From positions 62,001 through 126,000 of the forward strand of contig NZ_BNGS01000009.1 of the NCBI RefSeq assembly GCF_014905555.1: a stretch of 64,000 bases of DNA. The letters are read 5' to 3'. Position 1 is the first letter of the stretch. Each line of letters starts with the position of its first letter. The translations under genes and the position numbers were made by a program. Of the stretch, positions 54,427-64,000 are shown piece by piece. The notes under the pieces are model-generated. The model searched no databases. It had not been told where the DNA came from and worked only from the letters and a program-made list of their open reading frames with translations. The DNA is from Streptomyces sp. Y2F8-2 (lineage in GTDB: Bacteria; Actinomycetota; Actinomycetes; Streptomycetales; Streptomycetaceae).

Positions 54427-57400
54427 GGTCCCTTGGGGTCGTAGATGACACTGTGGACGAAGTTGTCAGCGGGATAGTTGCCCTGGCAGGTCGTGCAGAT
54501 CTCCTTCTCCTGGAGAATCTTGCCGTTCCCGTCGTCGAAGTCCTCCCGCCGGATCGCCCTGGTGAAGACGACGTCGTCCGCGTCCCAGCCTGTGTGGTCG
54601 AGGATGTTCGGCTCGGCGCAGCTGCCGTTGCCCGAGCAGCCCACCGCGATGTCCCCCGTCTTCTTGTGCACGGCGGCCGTGTAGGTACGGGACTTGGCCT
54701 TGCCCGTCGCCCTTTCCGCCGCCTCGTACCGCAGACCGGTGGCTTCCGAGATACGGTCGTCCATGTTCCAGTTGCCCTGGGCCCGGTGGACCGTGATCGT
54801 GGGCTGGAACTTGCCCTTGTTGCCTCTGGTGCCCTTGCCCGCGGCGCAGTTGTGAACGAGGGTCGACGTCTCGCCCGCCGCCACGTAGTACGTGTGCGCC
54901 GTGTCGACCGTCAGGTTGTAGACCGCCGCCTGTTGCGTCCATGCGCTGACCGCTTCGACCTGGACCCAGGTACCGGAACCCGTCTGGAGCCACTGGCCGG
55001 GCTTCAGCTCGCCGGCCTTCAGCCACTTCTTCAGGTCCGGGACCCAGAAGGGGTGGCCCGCGGTCGCCGTGACGGTGTCCGTCGCGTGGCCCTTGTCGCC
55101 GTCCGTGTCGATCGTGAGCTTGACGAGGTTCTTCGTGCCCTTGCCCTTGATCGTGTCGGTGACCTTCTCCTTCGAGGTCTTGCCGGTCGTCGGGTCGGTG
55201 GCGAGGACCTCGTCGCCCTCCTCGACCTTCTCGATCGGTTTGCGGCTGCCGTCCGCCATCACGACTTCCGTACCGGGTACGAAGCTGTTGCCGCTGGCGA
55301 GAGACGCCACGTCGCCGGCGGTCGAGACGCATTCCGCCACCGACTCGGCCTCTTCGAGGACCTTCTTGCCCTTCTCCGCCGCCTTCGCGATCTCGTCCGC
55401 GTACTTCGCCGCCTTCGCCGTCATCCGTCCGGCCTTCGCCGCCCGGACCGCCGCCGCGCCGGCGCCGCCGAGGACGATGCCGCCCACGGTCGCCGCCGCC
55501 CAGGCGCAGGACTCCATGTCGCCCGTGGTGACGCAGTTCTTGATGTCGTTGAAGCCGGTGACGTCGCCGACGATGTTGCCGACCGTCTTGACGTCGTCCC
55601 AGACCTCGCCCCAGTCGACCGCGTCCGAGACGCTCTCCACGACGCTCCCGACCTGCTTGACGACCTCGTCGCGGATGGCGTCCGCGGCCTTGGCTGCATC
55701 GGCGACCACCTGGACGGCCGCGCCGACGACGATCGCCGGAAGGTTCGGGTCGGCGGTGACGATCGCCTTGCCGACGGCGATCAGCGGCTTGGTGGCCGCG
55801 AGGATCGCCGGGATCGGGTTGTGCTGCGCCGCGAAGGAGGCCGCCTGCCTGGCCTTCTTCGTGATGTAGACCTTGGCCTGGTAGGCCGCCCTGGCGGCCT
55901 GTCTCGCCTTCTCACGGGCCCACTCGGTGATGCCCGTCTTCTGGCCGACCCACTTGACGGCGTTGACCGTGGCGTCGACGACCGTCTTCAGCCCCGACTT
56001 CCGGTACACCCAGCTGGCAGCCTTGCCGACGTAGCTCAGCGCCAGCTTGAACGCCGCCCCCGGGTTGTTCCACGCCCACTGCACGCCGTGCCAGACGGAC
56101 TGGGCGGTCTTGGAGACCCAGTGCGCGCCCTGGCGGAGCTTCTTGCCCGTCCAGCTCACGGCCTTCTTGCACCAGCCGCAGCTCGGCCAGTGGCCGTCCG
56201 GGTCGGTGTAGTCCAGCGGGGCGCCGGCGCCGTAGGTGTAGCGGTTCGCCAGGATCGAGGCGCCGGAGCTGTAGATGTAGGAGTCCTGGGAGTCGAAGGT
56301 GCCCGTCCCCGGGTCGTACCAGCGGGACTGCATGTCGACCTGGTCGGTGTCCGGGTCGGTCCAGCCGCCCTGGTAACCCACGTTGCCGTGCATGTCGGCC
56401 GTGCCGAGCACCCGGCCGAACGGGTCGAAGGCCGTGGACTCGTCCAGGGCGGTGGCCGCGCCGTCCGCCGCGGACATGCTGCCGACGACGTCGCCGTGCT
56501 TGTCCTCCAGCGTCAGCCGGGCCGCACCTCCGCTCTCGGCGATCGACAGGAGTTCGTCCGCCGCGCCGCGGCCGTACGTGGAGTTCTGGTCCTTGACCGG
56601 GTCGGGTGCGAAGCCGGCGTAGGAGAAGTCCACGCCGTTGCGAGCCGCGACACGGTCCAGCGAGTCGTACGTGTACTGCGTTCCGGACTCGCCCGCCTTC
56701 ACCAGCCGGTCGAAGGCGTCGAAGGTGAAGTCCTCCTTCAGACCGGAACTGGTGCGCGACGCGAGCGTGCCGCGTGAGGTGTAGTCGTACGTGTAGTCGC
56801 CGTCGGACAGCAGCCGGTTGCGCTCGTCGAAGGTGGCGGTCTTGCCGCCGTTCTTCACACGGTTGCCGCTGTCGTCCCAGCCGTACGCCGTCGTCGTGCC
56901 GCCGGCCGTCCAGGAGGTGAGGCGGCCGGCGTAGTCGTAACCGTAGGTGTTGGTCCCGGCCTTGGCGGTGCCCGTCGTGGTCTTCGACGTCAGCCGGTCG
57001 TCGGTGTCGTAGCCGTAGTCGGTCGACGCCATCGTCTGGCCGGCGCTGTTCTTCAGCGTGTCGGTGTCGAGCCGGCCCAGGTCGTCGTAGGTGAAGCTGC
57101 GGGACTGGCCCGCGCCGTAGTCGACCTTCTTGACCGCGCCCGATCCGTCGTAGGTGTAGCTCTGCCGCACACCGGTGAGCGGGTCGGTCGCCGAGGTGAG
57201 CTGCTGCTTGGCGTAGCTGAAGCTCGCGGTGCCGGCCGCGTCGGTGCGGCTGGTGAGCAGGCCGTCGCTGTCGTACTGGTACGTGGCGTCGCCGGACGGG
57301 CCGGTCGCCTTCAGCAGTGAGCCCCGGTCGTCGTACTCGTAGGTGTCGTCGCCCTTCGGTGAGGAGGCCTGGACCAGCCGGCCCGCCGGGTCGTACCGGA

Positions 57401-60400
57401 ACCGCTTCTCGGGGGTCGTCACGTCGGCACCCGTGCCGGTCTCGCGAACCAGTTGCCCCGCCTTGTCGTACTCGCGCTCGCGGACCACGTTGCCCGGCGC
57501 GGTGAGCTTCACGGGCTCGCCGTCGGCGTCGTACGCGGTCGTCCAGGTACGGGCTGCCGGGGACGGGTCGCGATCGGTCGCCGGCTCGATCACCGACTCG
57601 GCGAGACCGAGCGTGTTGACGGTGTAGATCGTCGAGTTCCCGCGGCCGTCCGTGTAGCGGGTGCGGTTGCCGAGCGCGTCGTAGCCGAAGGACGTGGTGA
57701 TGGACTTGGTGTCGGAGACCGGCTCGGTCTGGGTGGTCAGCCGGTTGAGGGCGTCGTACGTGTACGTCGTCGTACGGTTCAGCGGGTTGGTCGACGTGAC
57801 CAGGTTGCCCGCCTTGTCGTAGGTGTAACTGACCTTGCGCAGCTGGCTGTTGGCCGGGTCCAGGTCCTGGTCCTGGACGAGCTGGCCGAGCTGGTCGTAG
57901 ATCTTCGCGGAGGTGCGGCCCATGCCGTCCGTGCGGCGCACCTCGCGGCCCGAGGCGTCGTAGCCGAGCTGGGTGACGGCGCCGCTGGGCTCCTGCAGTC
58001 TGGTCAGCTGGCTGAGGCTGTCGTAGGTGAACTGGCTGACGGCGCCGCTCGGCGCGGTCTGCTTCACCACGTTGCCCGCGTCGTCGTACTCGTTGCGGGT
58101 GGTGAAGGCGCCGGGCTGCGGCTTGCGCTCGATCTGGGTGGTGGTGACCGGGCGGTCCAGGTCGTCGTAGGTCGTCTCGGCGCGGGCACCGCTGGGGTCC
58201 GTGACGGACAGCACCTCGCCGGTACGGGTGTACGTGTACTTCCACTGGCCCCGCTCGTCGCCCGTGCCGACGGGCACGTCCTTGACGGTGAGCCGGTTCT
58301 GGCGGTCGTACTGGAACTTGGTCACGCGGCCGAGCGGGTCGGTGCTCTCGGTGAGGTTGCCGAGCGCGTCGTAGGTGTTGGTGACGGTCGGGGCGACGGT
58401 CTGCGTGGAGCCCGGCGCGGTGTAGGAGGGCGCGGTCGCGGTGGTCACGCGGCCCAGCCGGTCGTAGGCGGTGCGGTTGACGTTCCCGAGCGCGTCGACC
58501 GACTCCGTGACCGCACCGAAGGTGTCGTAACCGGTGAAGGTGGTCGGCCGCGAGGTGGCGGGCGTGCCGCCGCCGGACTCGGTCTGCACGGCGGGCGCGG
58601 TGACGGAGACCGCCCGGCCCAGCTCGTCGTAGCCGTACTCGGTCTTGTTGCCCGCCGGGTCCGTCTTGGAGGTGGTGAGCCCGCGGTCGTCGTAGGTGTA
58701 GTCGGTGGTTCGCGAGTCGGTGCCGTTCTCGACCGTCTCGTGAAGGACGTTGCCCGCGTCGTCGTACTCGTAGCGGACGGAGTCGCCGCTGACGCTCACC
58801 GGCCAGGGGACGTTGGACGGGGAACCGCTGGAGGCGGTCGTCAGCACGTTGCCGGCGGGGTCGTAGGTGTACGTCGTGCGGCGCGCGAGTCCACCCGGGT
58901 CAACGACCTCGGACTTCACCCGGCCGACCGGGTCGTAGGTGTACTCGGTGACGAGCTTGCCGCCCGCGGTCGTCTCGGTGAGGACGTTGCCGGCGCCGTC
59001 GTAGGTGTCGGACTCCACGACGATGTCGCGCTTGGTGCCGTCGGGGTTGTGGAAGTCCTTGAGCGTGATCGACTTGACCAGGTCGTCGCCGTAGTACTGG
59101 TACATCAGCGAGCGGCCCATCGAGTCCGTGTGCCGGGCCAGCCGGCCGCCCATGTCGTAGGCGTACGACTGCAGGACGGTGTAGCTGTCGTCGCCGCCGT
59201 CGTCGTCCCAGTCGCGCAGCCGGGTCTCGGCCAGCATGTTGCGCGCGGTGTAGACGTAGTCGAAGTGGTTGCCGTTCGCGTCCACCATGGACGTCTTGTT
59301 GCCGAAGACGTCGTAGGTGTACGAGGTCTCGTTGCCCTCGGCGTCGGTGACCAGCTCAGGACGGCCGTGGTCGTCGAGGCCGAAGGTCATCACCCGCGCG
59401 GCGTCGCCGCCCAGCAGGTCGCTGATCTCGGTGCGCACCACGTTGCCGTCGGCGTCGTAGTCCGTGGTGGTCCGCTGCTGGTGCCTGCCGGAGGTGACGG
59501 CGTTGGTCGCCGCCGGGTCGGTGAGGGTGTGGACCCGGGAGAGCTTGTCGTAGGTGAACGTCGACGTCGTTCCGGCCGGCTGGGCGTCGGTGACGACGGT
59601 CTCGGTGAGCTTGCGGCCCAGTGCGTCGTACGTGTACTTGGTGACGCCGCCGGACGGGTCGGTCACCCAGGCCAGGTCGCCGTTCTTGTAGTACTGGTAG
59701 CGGGTGATCTTGCCGCGTGGGTCGGCGGTGGTGAGCGGCAGGCCGGTGGGCGTGTTGCCGCCCCCGATGGCCGGCTCGGTACCGGTCGTGTACGTGTTTC
59801 TGGCCGTGCCGCCGTCGGGTGCCGTCTGGGTGAGCAACGCACCGCTGGTGTTGTACGTGTACTTGGTGAGGTAGCGGTTGTCGGTGGGGCCGGTCGAACG
59901 GCCGTCCCGGGTCTCGGACGGCTGGTCGGCCCGCAGGTCGAAGTCGCCGCTCGGCGTCGGGTAGGTGGTGTACGAGGTCTGGCAGTCGCCGGCCGAACGG
60001 CAGGTCGTCCGGCTGGTCACGTTGCCGCGGTCGTCGTAGCCGAGGGTGACCTTGTCGCCGTTCTCGCTGGTGATCCCGGTCTGGAAGCCGTTGTCGTCGT
60101 ACTCGAAGGAGCGGATGGCGACGCCGTCGACCGGGTAGCGGATGAAGTCCGGGCCGTCGCCGCCGTTACCGGGCGGATTGGTGCAGAAGGCCGGGTCGCC
60201 CGGGTCGGGCTGGGTACAGACCTGCCCGGGGTCGGTCGGCGACGGGGACGGGGCCTTGGTGACGGACTCCCGGGCGCCGAGCGCCATCGGCTCGCCGTAG
60301 CGCAGCAGCCGCGAGGACAGCCCGTCGTACTCGTAGAAGTACGGGGCGTCCATCGGGTCGCGCACCTCGACGGTGCGGCGCAGGTCCTTGTCGTTGCCGA

Positions 60401-63400
60401 AGACAGCGGGCGTGCCGATCTTCCACGTGCCGCCGTTGCGGTCGGTGTACTCCTGGACGCGGTCGCGGTTGGTGTCGTACTGGACCTCGGAGGCGATGCG
60501 GCCGCTGGGCAGCGTCGTCTTCGTCAGGACGTCGGCGGTGCGTCCGCCCTCGCGGTAGTGGGCGGTGACGGCCGCCGTGCCCAGCGGGTGGTGGTAGACG
60601 GCGACGTCGTCGACGGTGCCCGCGAAGGACTTGGCGGCGGTGGAGCCCCAGCCCGGCCAGGAGGCGGGGGTGGTGGCGTAGGCGGCGCCGATCTGGTTGT
60701 AGGTGAGGTTGGTCTGCAGCGGCTGCTTGCCCGTGAGGGTCCCGGAGAGCTTGCCGTCCAGATAGAGGCTCTGGGTGGAGCCGGACATCGACAGCGCCGC
60801 GTGGTGCCACTGGCCGTCGTTGACGTTCTTGGTCATGTCGGTGATCGGCCCGGCGGTGCCGGTCCAGAACTGGCCGCGGAGCTTTCCGTCGGTGCCGACG
60901 TACAGCATCGGGACACCGGTGCCGGGCGTGGTGCCCCAGGCCTTGTCCTGGTACCCGACGAGCGGGCCGCCGACGCCGCCCGCGATCGTCTTGAACCACA
61001 CCTCGACCGCTGCGTCACGGCTCTTCTTCAGCGTGCCGGCGGGCAGGTCGACGCGTGAGGTGGTGCCGTTGAAGGACGCGGCGGTGCCGGGGTCGCCGGT
61101 GATCGCACCGGCGGCCTTCAGGGTGACGTTCTGGTAGGTGCCGCGGTCCTTGCCGAGGTTGGCCTCGTTGGCGCTGTTCGCCGCGGTGCCCTCCTCCTCG
61201 CCCAGGCGCCAGTAGGACTCGGGGCGGGAGTCGAGCACGGTGGTGGCGTAGTGGCTGCCGGTGCCGTAGCCGTACTGGGTGCAGCCGTTCAGCGGGTCGC
61301 AGACCTTGTCGAGCAGATCGCCGGTGTAGCTGTACGTCCAGGTCAGCGGGGCACCGTCGACGGGGGTCGTCTGGACCCTGGTGACGTGCGCGCCGGTCCA
61401 GGTGAAGGTCAGCGAGCGGGAGGTGCGGTTGTTCGTGGCGGTCGCGAGCTTGCCGGCGCTGTAGGTGTAGGTGACCGAGTTGGAGTACGCGTCGGTGATC
61501 TTGGCCAGGAGACCGGTCGTGCTGAAGTCGTACGTCGTACCGGACTTGTCCTGCAGCGCGTAGGTGTCGGCCGTGGAGTCGAAGGTCAGCTTGGCGAAGC
61601 GGCCGGGCGGCGGGGCGTACGTCCCGTCGGCGTTCTTGCCGAAGCGGACGTCCTGGCCGTCGGGGTAGCGGATGACGACGTTGCCACTGCCGTCGTCGTC
61701 CGGCGTGAGCCGCATGTCGAAGCGCGTCGTCCAGCCGGCGCCGAAGGCGAGGTCACGCCGCGGGTCGAGGCTGTTGTAGGTACGGATGAGCGTCAGGTCG
61801 GGACCGACGCCGGCGAGGGACGCGTCGGTCGCGCTGGAGGTGAAGTTGCCGACGTTGGGGTCGAACTCCTTGCCCTGTGCCTGAGAGAGCCGCGAGGTGA
61901 TCTCGGGCTGCGGAACGGCGGCGACCAGCGCCACCTGCTGGGTGGGCACCTCGTTGGACGCGTCCTTGACGAAGCCGCGCCACAGATAGGTCTTGCCCCA
62001 CTTCAGCCGGCCGGAGGGCACCGGGTAGGCCGAGCTCGTCTGGTAGGCGGAGGTCGTGCAGGCGGTCGGCTTGCCGTCCTTGTCCGCCTCGCAGATCTCG
62101 AACTTGTACTGGAGCGAGGAGCCGGGGGGCGCGTCGATGTCGACGCCGGCCGCCCACAGCTGCGGGGTCAGGGTCTGGGCCTGGTAGCCGTTGGGCGGGA
62201 ACTGCTCCTTGACCACCGGCGCGATGTCGAAGACCTGGATGGTCAGCCGGCCCGGCGGCACCTGCTCGTCGGTGAAGACCTTGCCGCCCTGACGCACCAT
62301 CGTGAAGTCGAGCATGTAGACGCCCGGCGGGAGCGCCTTGATGGTGGCGTCGACCGTCGCCTTGGCACCGTGGGCCACGTTGCCGGTGAGGTTGCCCGCA
62401 CGCTGCTGCGTGACCAGCTTGCCCTTCTTGTCGTAGGCGCGGTAGGCGAGGTAGTAGGTGGACGGTGTCCAGGTCTCGGCGCCCTTGTTGGTGACGGCGA
62501 CCTTGACCTGCCCGGCCTGGTTCTGCAGTACCGGCGGGTCGGGGACGGGCTTGGGGAAGCTGTAGGAGGCGTTGTACGGGGAGTGCGTGACGTACAGCTT
62601 GGGCGGGTTGGCCGAGGCGTGGCCGGTGAACTTCTTGAACGCGAGCGAGTCGGTGGCCGAGGCCCGCAGGGACAGGCCGTAGTTGGCCTGGGTGCCGTTG
62701 ACCCAGCGCTGCACCAGGTCGCGGCCGCCCTTGCCGAGGTCGAACAGCTCACCGGCGGTGGGGCAGGCGGACTTCGACTGGCCGAAGCCTATGTAGCCGT
62801 AGGCGAAGGACTTCGACGCGAGGGCGCCGCCGACCGAGGGGCCGGGGTAGGCGGTGCCGGTGCCGGCGGTCCACGACTGGGTCACCGGGTGGACGGAGAC
62901 GGAACGCGGCTTGCAGGAGGCCGAGTCGAAGTTCACGACCTGCAGCTGCACACCGAAGATCTGGTGGTACCTGAGCTCCTCGTCGAGGCCGGGGAAGCCG
63001 AGGTAGGCGGCGGAGGCGCCGTCCGGGCCCTTGCCGACCTGCAGTTCGCTGGAGCCGACGACGGAACCGCCGCTGCGGACCGTCATGGAGGTGGAGGCGG
63101 ACGTGGTGTCGACGGAAGGGTCGATGTGGACGGGGTAGGCACGGGCGGGGTCGGCCAGCCAGTCCCGGTCGACGGTCATCTTCAGCGCCTGGCCGCCGTC
63201 CCGCTCGACGAGTTCGTACGACACGGCGTGTGAGACGGCGTGGGCGGCGTCCTCCATGAAGCCGGCCGGGATGGCGGCGCGGGCACGGCCCTTCGCGTCG
63301 GTCAGCAGAATCGATCCGCCGTCGGCTCGGGCGGTGAGGCCCTTGAGGTGGAGCGGGAAGAGGAAGCTGTTCGGGGCGGTGGCGGACTTCAGGACGAGGG

Positions 63401-64000
63401 TCTCCTTGACCCCGCCGGCGTGCGAGTCCAGCCAGAGGTCGGTCCCGGGGAACACCTGCTCGTAGGTGACGCGGGCACCGTCCGCGCTGCCCGCCACGGA
63501 GGCGGCGCCGCTCAGCCCGTACCCGAAGGACTCTCCGGACGGCAGGGTGACGGAGGCGAGCCGGCCGGCGTCGGCCCGGTCGGCGAAGCGCAGGGCCACG
63601 GAGTCGGCGGCGTTGGCCCAGCCGCCGTCGTCCTCGACGAGCGAGGTGTTGATGGTCCGCCAGACTCCGCGGCCGTCCCGATAGTTGATGGGGTCGGTGG
63701 AGATCTCGCTGGTGCGGGTGCCGTCCTCGTTGGCGTACGTACGGCTGCGGGCGTCGCGCTCCGAGACGATCTCTTTGCTCGTCCTGCGGTCGAAGCCCTT
63801 GATCTTCGCGGGGGCCGGGGCGGTGACCTCGACCGCGTTCTTCCGCGCCGCGGGCCGTGCGGCCGGCGGGCTCTTCAGCGGGTACTTGGCCCGCAGGGAC
63901 CGCGGCGCGTCGTTGTTGCGCCCACCGCCCGCCAAATGGCTCAGCCCCTCGGCACTGCCCCAGCGCTGGCCGGGACCCTTGGCGGCGGCCGGCTCCTCGG
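54408..64000 (-). CDS. Giant Rhs/YD-repeat polymorphic toxin with Hint and deaminase domains (5' end outside window)
   Basis: The frame is open to the right edge (more than 3,190 codons), so the start and any signal peptide lie outside. Reading 5' to 3' on the minus strand, DNRLRE-like adhesive repeats come first (about 63.1-62.6 kb). A DUF6531-like block with DLTLIRTYNSLD lies near 61.8 kb and a LamG-type lectin fold near 61.2-60.6 kb. A long YD-repeat array (YTYDALGR-type units) spans about 60.1-56.6 kb. The Rhs core end (QSRWYDPGTGTFDSQDSY, then YTDPDGHWP) lies near 56.3-56.2 kb, followed by a helical linker. A pretoxin Hint domain covers 55.29-54.85 kb (NSFVPGTEVVMADGS, TATAGHPFW, ending STLVHNC). 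The tail, 54.84-54.41 kb, has GCSGNGSCAEPNIL and EICTTCQGNYP, the CxE and CxxC zinc motifs of a YwqJ-like nucleic acid deaminase. It is presumably exported, self-cleaved and used against competitors. Confidence 0.93.
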   Translation of the reverse strand, partial: EEPAAAKGPGQRWGSAEGLSHLAGGGRNNDAPRSLRAKYPLKSPPAARPAARKNAVEVTAPAPAKIKGFDRRTSKEIVSERDARSRTYANEDGTRTSEISTDPINYRDGRGVWRTINTSLVEDDGGWANAADSVALRFADRADAGRLASVTLPSGESFGYGLSGAASVAGSADGARVTYEQVFPGTDLWLDSHAGGVKETLVLKSATAPNSFLFPLHLKGLTARADGGSILLTDAKGRARAAIPAGFMEDAAHAVSHAVSYELVERDGGQALKMTVDRDWLADPARAYPVHIDPSVDTTSASTSMTVRSGGSVVGSSELQVGKGPDGASAAYLGFPGLDEELRYHQIFGVQLQVVNFDSASCKPRSVSVHPVTQSWTAGTGTAYPGPSVGGALASKSFAYGYIGFGQSKSACPTAGELFDLGKGGRDLVQRWVNGTQANYGLSLRASATDSLAFKKFTGHASANPPKLYVTHSPYNASYSFPKPVPDPPVLQNQAGQVKVAVTNKGAETWTPSTYYLAYRAYDKKGKLVTQQRAGNLTGNVAHGAKATVDATIKALPPGVYMLDFTMVRQGGKVFTDEQVPPGRLTIQVFDIAPVVKEQFPPNGYQAQTLTPQLWAAGVDIDAPPGSSLQYKFEICEADKDGKPTACTTSAYQTSSAYPVPSGRLKWGKTYLWRGFVKDASNEVPTQQVALVAAVPQPEITSRLSQAQGKEFDPNVGNFTSSATDASLAGVGPDLTLIRTYNSLDPRRDLAFGAGWTTRFDMRLTPDDDGSGNVVIRYPDGQDVRFGKNADGTYAPPPGRFAKLTFDSTADTYALQDKSGTTYDFSTTGLLAKITDAYSNSVTYTYSAGKLATATNNRTSRSLTFTWTGAHVTRVQTTPVDGAPLTWTYSYTGDLLDKVCDPLNGCTQYGYGTGSHYATTVLDSRPESYWRLGEEEGTAANSANEANLGKDRGTYQNVTLKAAGAITGDPGTAASFNGTTSRVDLPAGTLKKSRDAAVEVWFKTIAGGVGGPLVGYQDKAWGTTPGTGVPMLYVGTDGKLRGQFWTGTAGPITDMTKNVNDGQWHHAALSMSGSTQSLYLDGKLSGTLTGKQPLQTNLTYNQIGAAYATTPASWPGWGSTAAKSFAGTVDDVAVYHHPLGTAAVTAHYREGGRTADVLTKTTLPSGRIASEVQYDTNRDRVQEYTDRNGGTWKIGTPAVFGNDKDLRRTVEVRDPMDAPYFYEYDGLSSRLLRYGEPMALGARESVTKAPSPSPTDPGQVCTQPDPGDPAFCTNPPGNGGDGPDFIRYPVDGVAIRSFEYDDNGFQTGITSENGDKVTLGYDDRGNVTSRTTCRSAGDCQTSYTTYPTPSGDFDLRADQPSETRDGRSTGPTDNRYLTKYTYNTSGALLTQTAPDGGTARNTYTTGTEPAIGGGNTPTGLPLTTADPRGKITRYQYYKNGDLAWVTDPSGGVTKYTYDALGRKLTETVVTDAQPAGTTSTFTYDKLSRVHTLTDPAATNAVTSGRHQQRTTTDYDADGNVVRTEISDLLGGDAARVMTFGLDDHGRPELVTDAEGNETSYTYDVFGNKTSMVDANGNHFDYVYTARNMLAETRLRDWDDDGGDDSYTVLQSYAYDMGGRLARHTDSMGRSLMYQYYGDDLVKSITLKDFHNPDGTKRDIVVESDTYDGAGNVLTETTAGGKLVTEYTYDPVGRVKSEVVDPGGLARRTTYTYDPAGNVLTTASSGSPSNVPWPVSVSGDSVRYEYDDAGNVLHETVENGTDSRTTDYTYDDRGLTTSKTDPAGNKTEYGYDELGRAVSVTAPAVQTESGGGTPATSRPTTFTGYDTFGAVTESVDALGNVNRTAYDRLGRVTTATAPSYTAPGSTQTVAPTVTNTYDALGNLTESTDPLGRVTKFQYDRQNRLTVKDVPVGTGDERGQWKYTYTRTGEVLSVTDPSGARAETTYDDLDRPVTTTQIERKPQPGAFTTRNEYDDAGNVVKQTAPSGAVSQFTYDSLSQLTRLQEPSGAVTQLGYDASGREVRRTDGMGRTSAKIYDQLGQLVQDQDLDPANSQLRKVSYTYDKAGNLVTSTNPLNRTTTYTYDALNRLTTQTEPVSDTKSITTSFGYDALGNRTRYTDGRGNSTIYTVNTLGLAESVIEPATDRDPSPAARTWTTAYDADGEPVKLTAPGNVVREREYDKAGQLVRETGTGADVTTPEKRFRYDPAGRLVQASSPKGDDTYEYDDRGSLLKATGPSGDATYQYDSDGLLTSRTDAAGTASFSYAKQQLTSATDPLTGVRQSYTYDGSGAVKKVDYGAGQSRSFTYDDLGRLDTDTLKNSAGQTMASTDYGYDTDDRLTSKTTTGTAKAGTNTYGYDYAGRLTSWTAGGTTTAYGWDDSGNRVKNGGKTATFDERNRLLSDGDYTYDYTSRGTLASRTSSGLKEDFTFDAFDRLVKAGESGTQYTYDSLDRVAARNGVDFSYAGFAPDPVKDQNSTYGRGAADELLSIAESGGAARLTLEDKHGDVVGSMSAADGAATALDESTAFDPFGRVLGTADMHGNVGYQGGWTDPDTDQVDMQSRWYDPGTGTFDSQDSYIYSSGASILANRYTYGAGAPLDYTDPDGHWPSCGWCKKAVSWTGKKLRQGAHWVSKTAQSVWHGVQWAWNNPGAAFKLALSYVGKAASWVYRKSGLKTVVDATVNAVKWVGQKTGITEWAREKARQAARAAYQAKVYITKKARQAASFAAQHNPIPAILAATKPLIAVGKAIVTADPNLPAIVVGAAVQVVADAAKAADAIRDEVVKQVGSVVESVSDAVDWGEVWDDVKTVGNIVGDVTGFNDIKNCVTTGDMESCAWAAATVGGIVLGGAGAAAVRAAKAGRMTAKAAKYADEIAKAAEKGKKVLEEAESVAECVSTAGDVASLASGNSFVPGTEVVMADGSRKPIEKVEEGDEVLATDPTTGKTSKEKVTDTIKGKGTKNLVKLTIDTDGDKGHATDTVTATAGHPFWVPDLKKWLKAGELKPGQWLQTGSGTWVQVEAVSAWTQQAAVYNLTVDTAHTYYVAAGETSTLVHNCAAGKGTRGNKGKFQPTITVHRAQGNWNMDDRISEATGLRYEAAERATGKAKSRTYTAAVHKKTGDIAVGCSGNGSCAEPNILDHTGWDADDVVFTRAIRREDFDDGNGKILQEKEICTTCQGNYPADNFVHSVIYDPKGPWMIGQ

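Noticed and set aside
54363..56777. An 804-codon plus-strand frame over the toxin tail
   Set aside because: It lies antisense to the Hint and deaminase domains, which have intact motifs.
57453..61058. A 1201-codon plus-strand frame inside the Rhs gene
   Set aside because: It mirrors the YD-repeat coding on the other strand and shows only repetitive Arg/Val/Gly text.

Overview
The window is about 64 kb of very GC-rich DNA. It has short intergenic gaps, GTG and TTG starts, purine-rich ribosome binding sites and typical actinomycete gene families. The closest fit is a Streptomyces chromosome. A resuscitation-promoting factor of the Rpf-LysM-M23 type sits beside a 6-phosphogluconate dehydrogenase gene, and a WS/DGAT acyltransferase lies nearby. 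From memory this order resembles the SCO0958 to SCO0975 part of S. coelicolor; I could not check that by alignment.

Region 1 (1-15.9 kb) is mostly intact metabolic and cell-wall genes. It holds a partial zinc-ribbon SDR, a WS/DGAT acyltransferase, a secreted GH92 mannosidase, a divergent HxlR regulator and NmrA-type reductase around a perfect palindrome, glgA-glgC, an FhuF-like Fe-S protein, a DMT transporter, an RpfD-like hydrolase, gnd, a proline-rich peptide, and panD overlapping an Asp/Glu racemase-family gene.

Region 2 (16-31.5 kb) is a stress island read mainly on the minus strand. Its core is a compact run of dnaK, grpE, dnaJ (CbpA type), cbpM, clpB, a zinc-ribbon thioredoxin, a UBP zinc finger, a cNMP-binding/TrxR-like flavoprotein and hsp20, with several stop/start overlaps. 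Around it lie a YflT-type stress protein, a DJ-1/PfpI protein, a DUF1931 histone-fold protein, DUF2267 genes and an aldo/keto reductase. Gene debris is also present: an hppA relic, the 3' end of an alcohol dehydrogenase, and a convergent pair of truncated genes joined at a deletion scar.

Region 3 (31.6-47 kb) has an MFS transporter divergent from a LysR regulator, a third DUF2267 gene, a succinate-semialdehyde-type dehydrogenase facing a PucR regulator, an NAD(P)H-binding protein, a stand-alone class II UvrA, an unknown membrane protein, a formaldehyde-dehydrogenase-like ADH and a FUSC transporter. A short SDR relic follows.

Region 4 (47.3-53.7 kb) is a tightly overlapping FMO-SDR-ALDH operon, an MFS exporter and a divergent AraC regulator. 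The layout recalls the mycobacterial mymA/VirS locus and suggests stepwise oxidation of a ketone or alcohol.

Region 5 (53.9-64 kb) is one very large Rhs/YD-repeat protein that runs off the right edge. It ends in a Hint domain and a CAE...CxxC nucleic-acid-deaminase-like toxin. A small acidic gene overlaps its stop codon and is the likely immunity gene.
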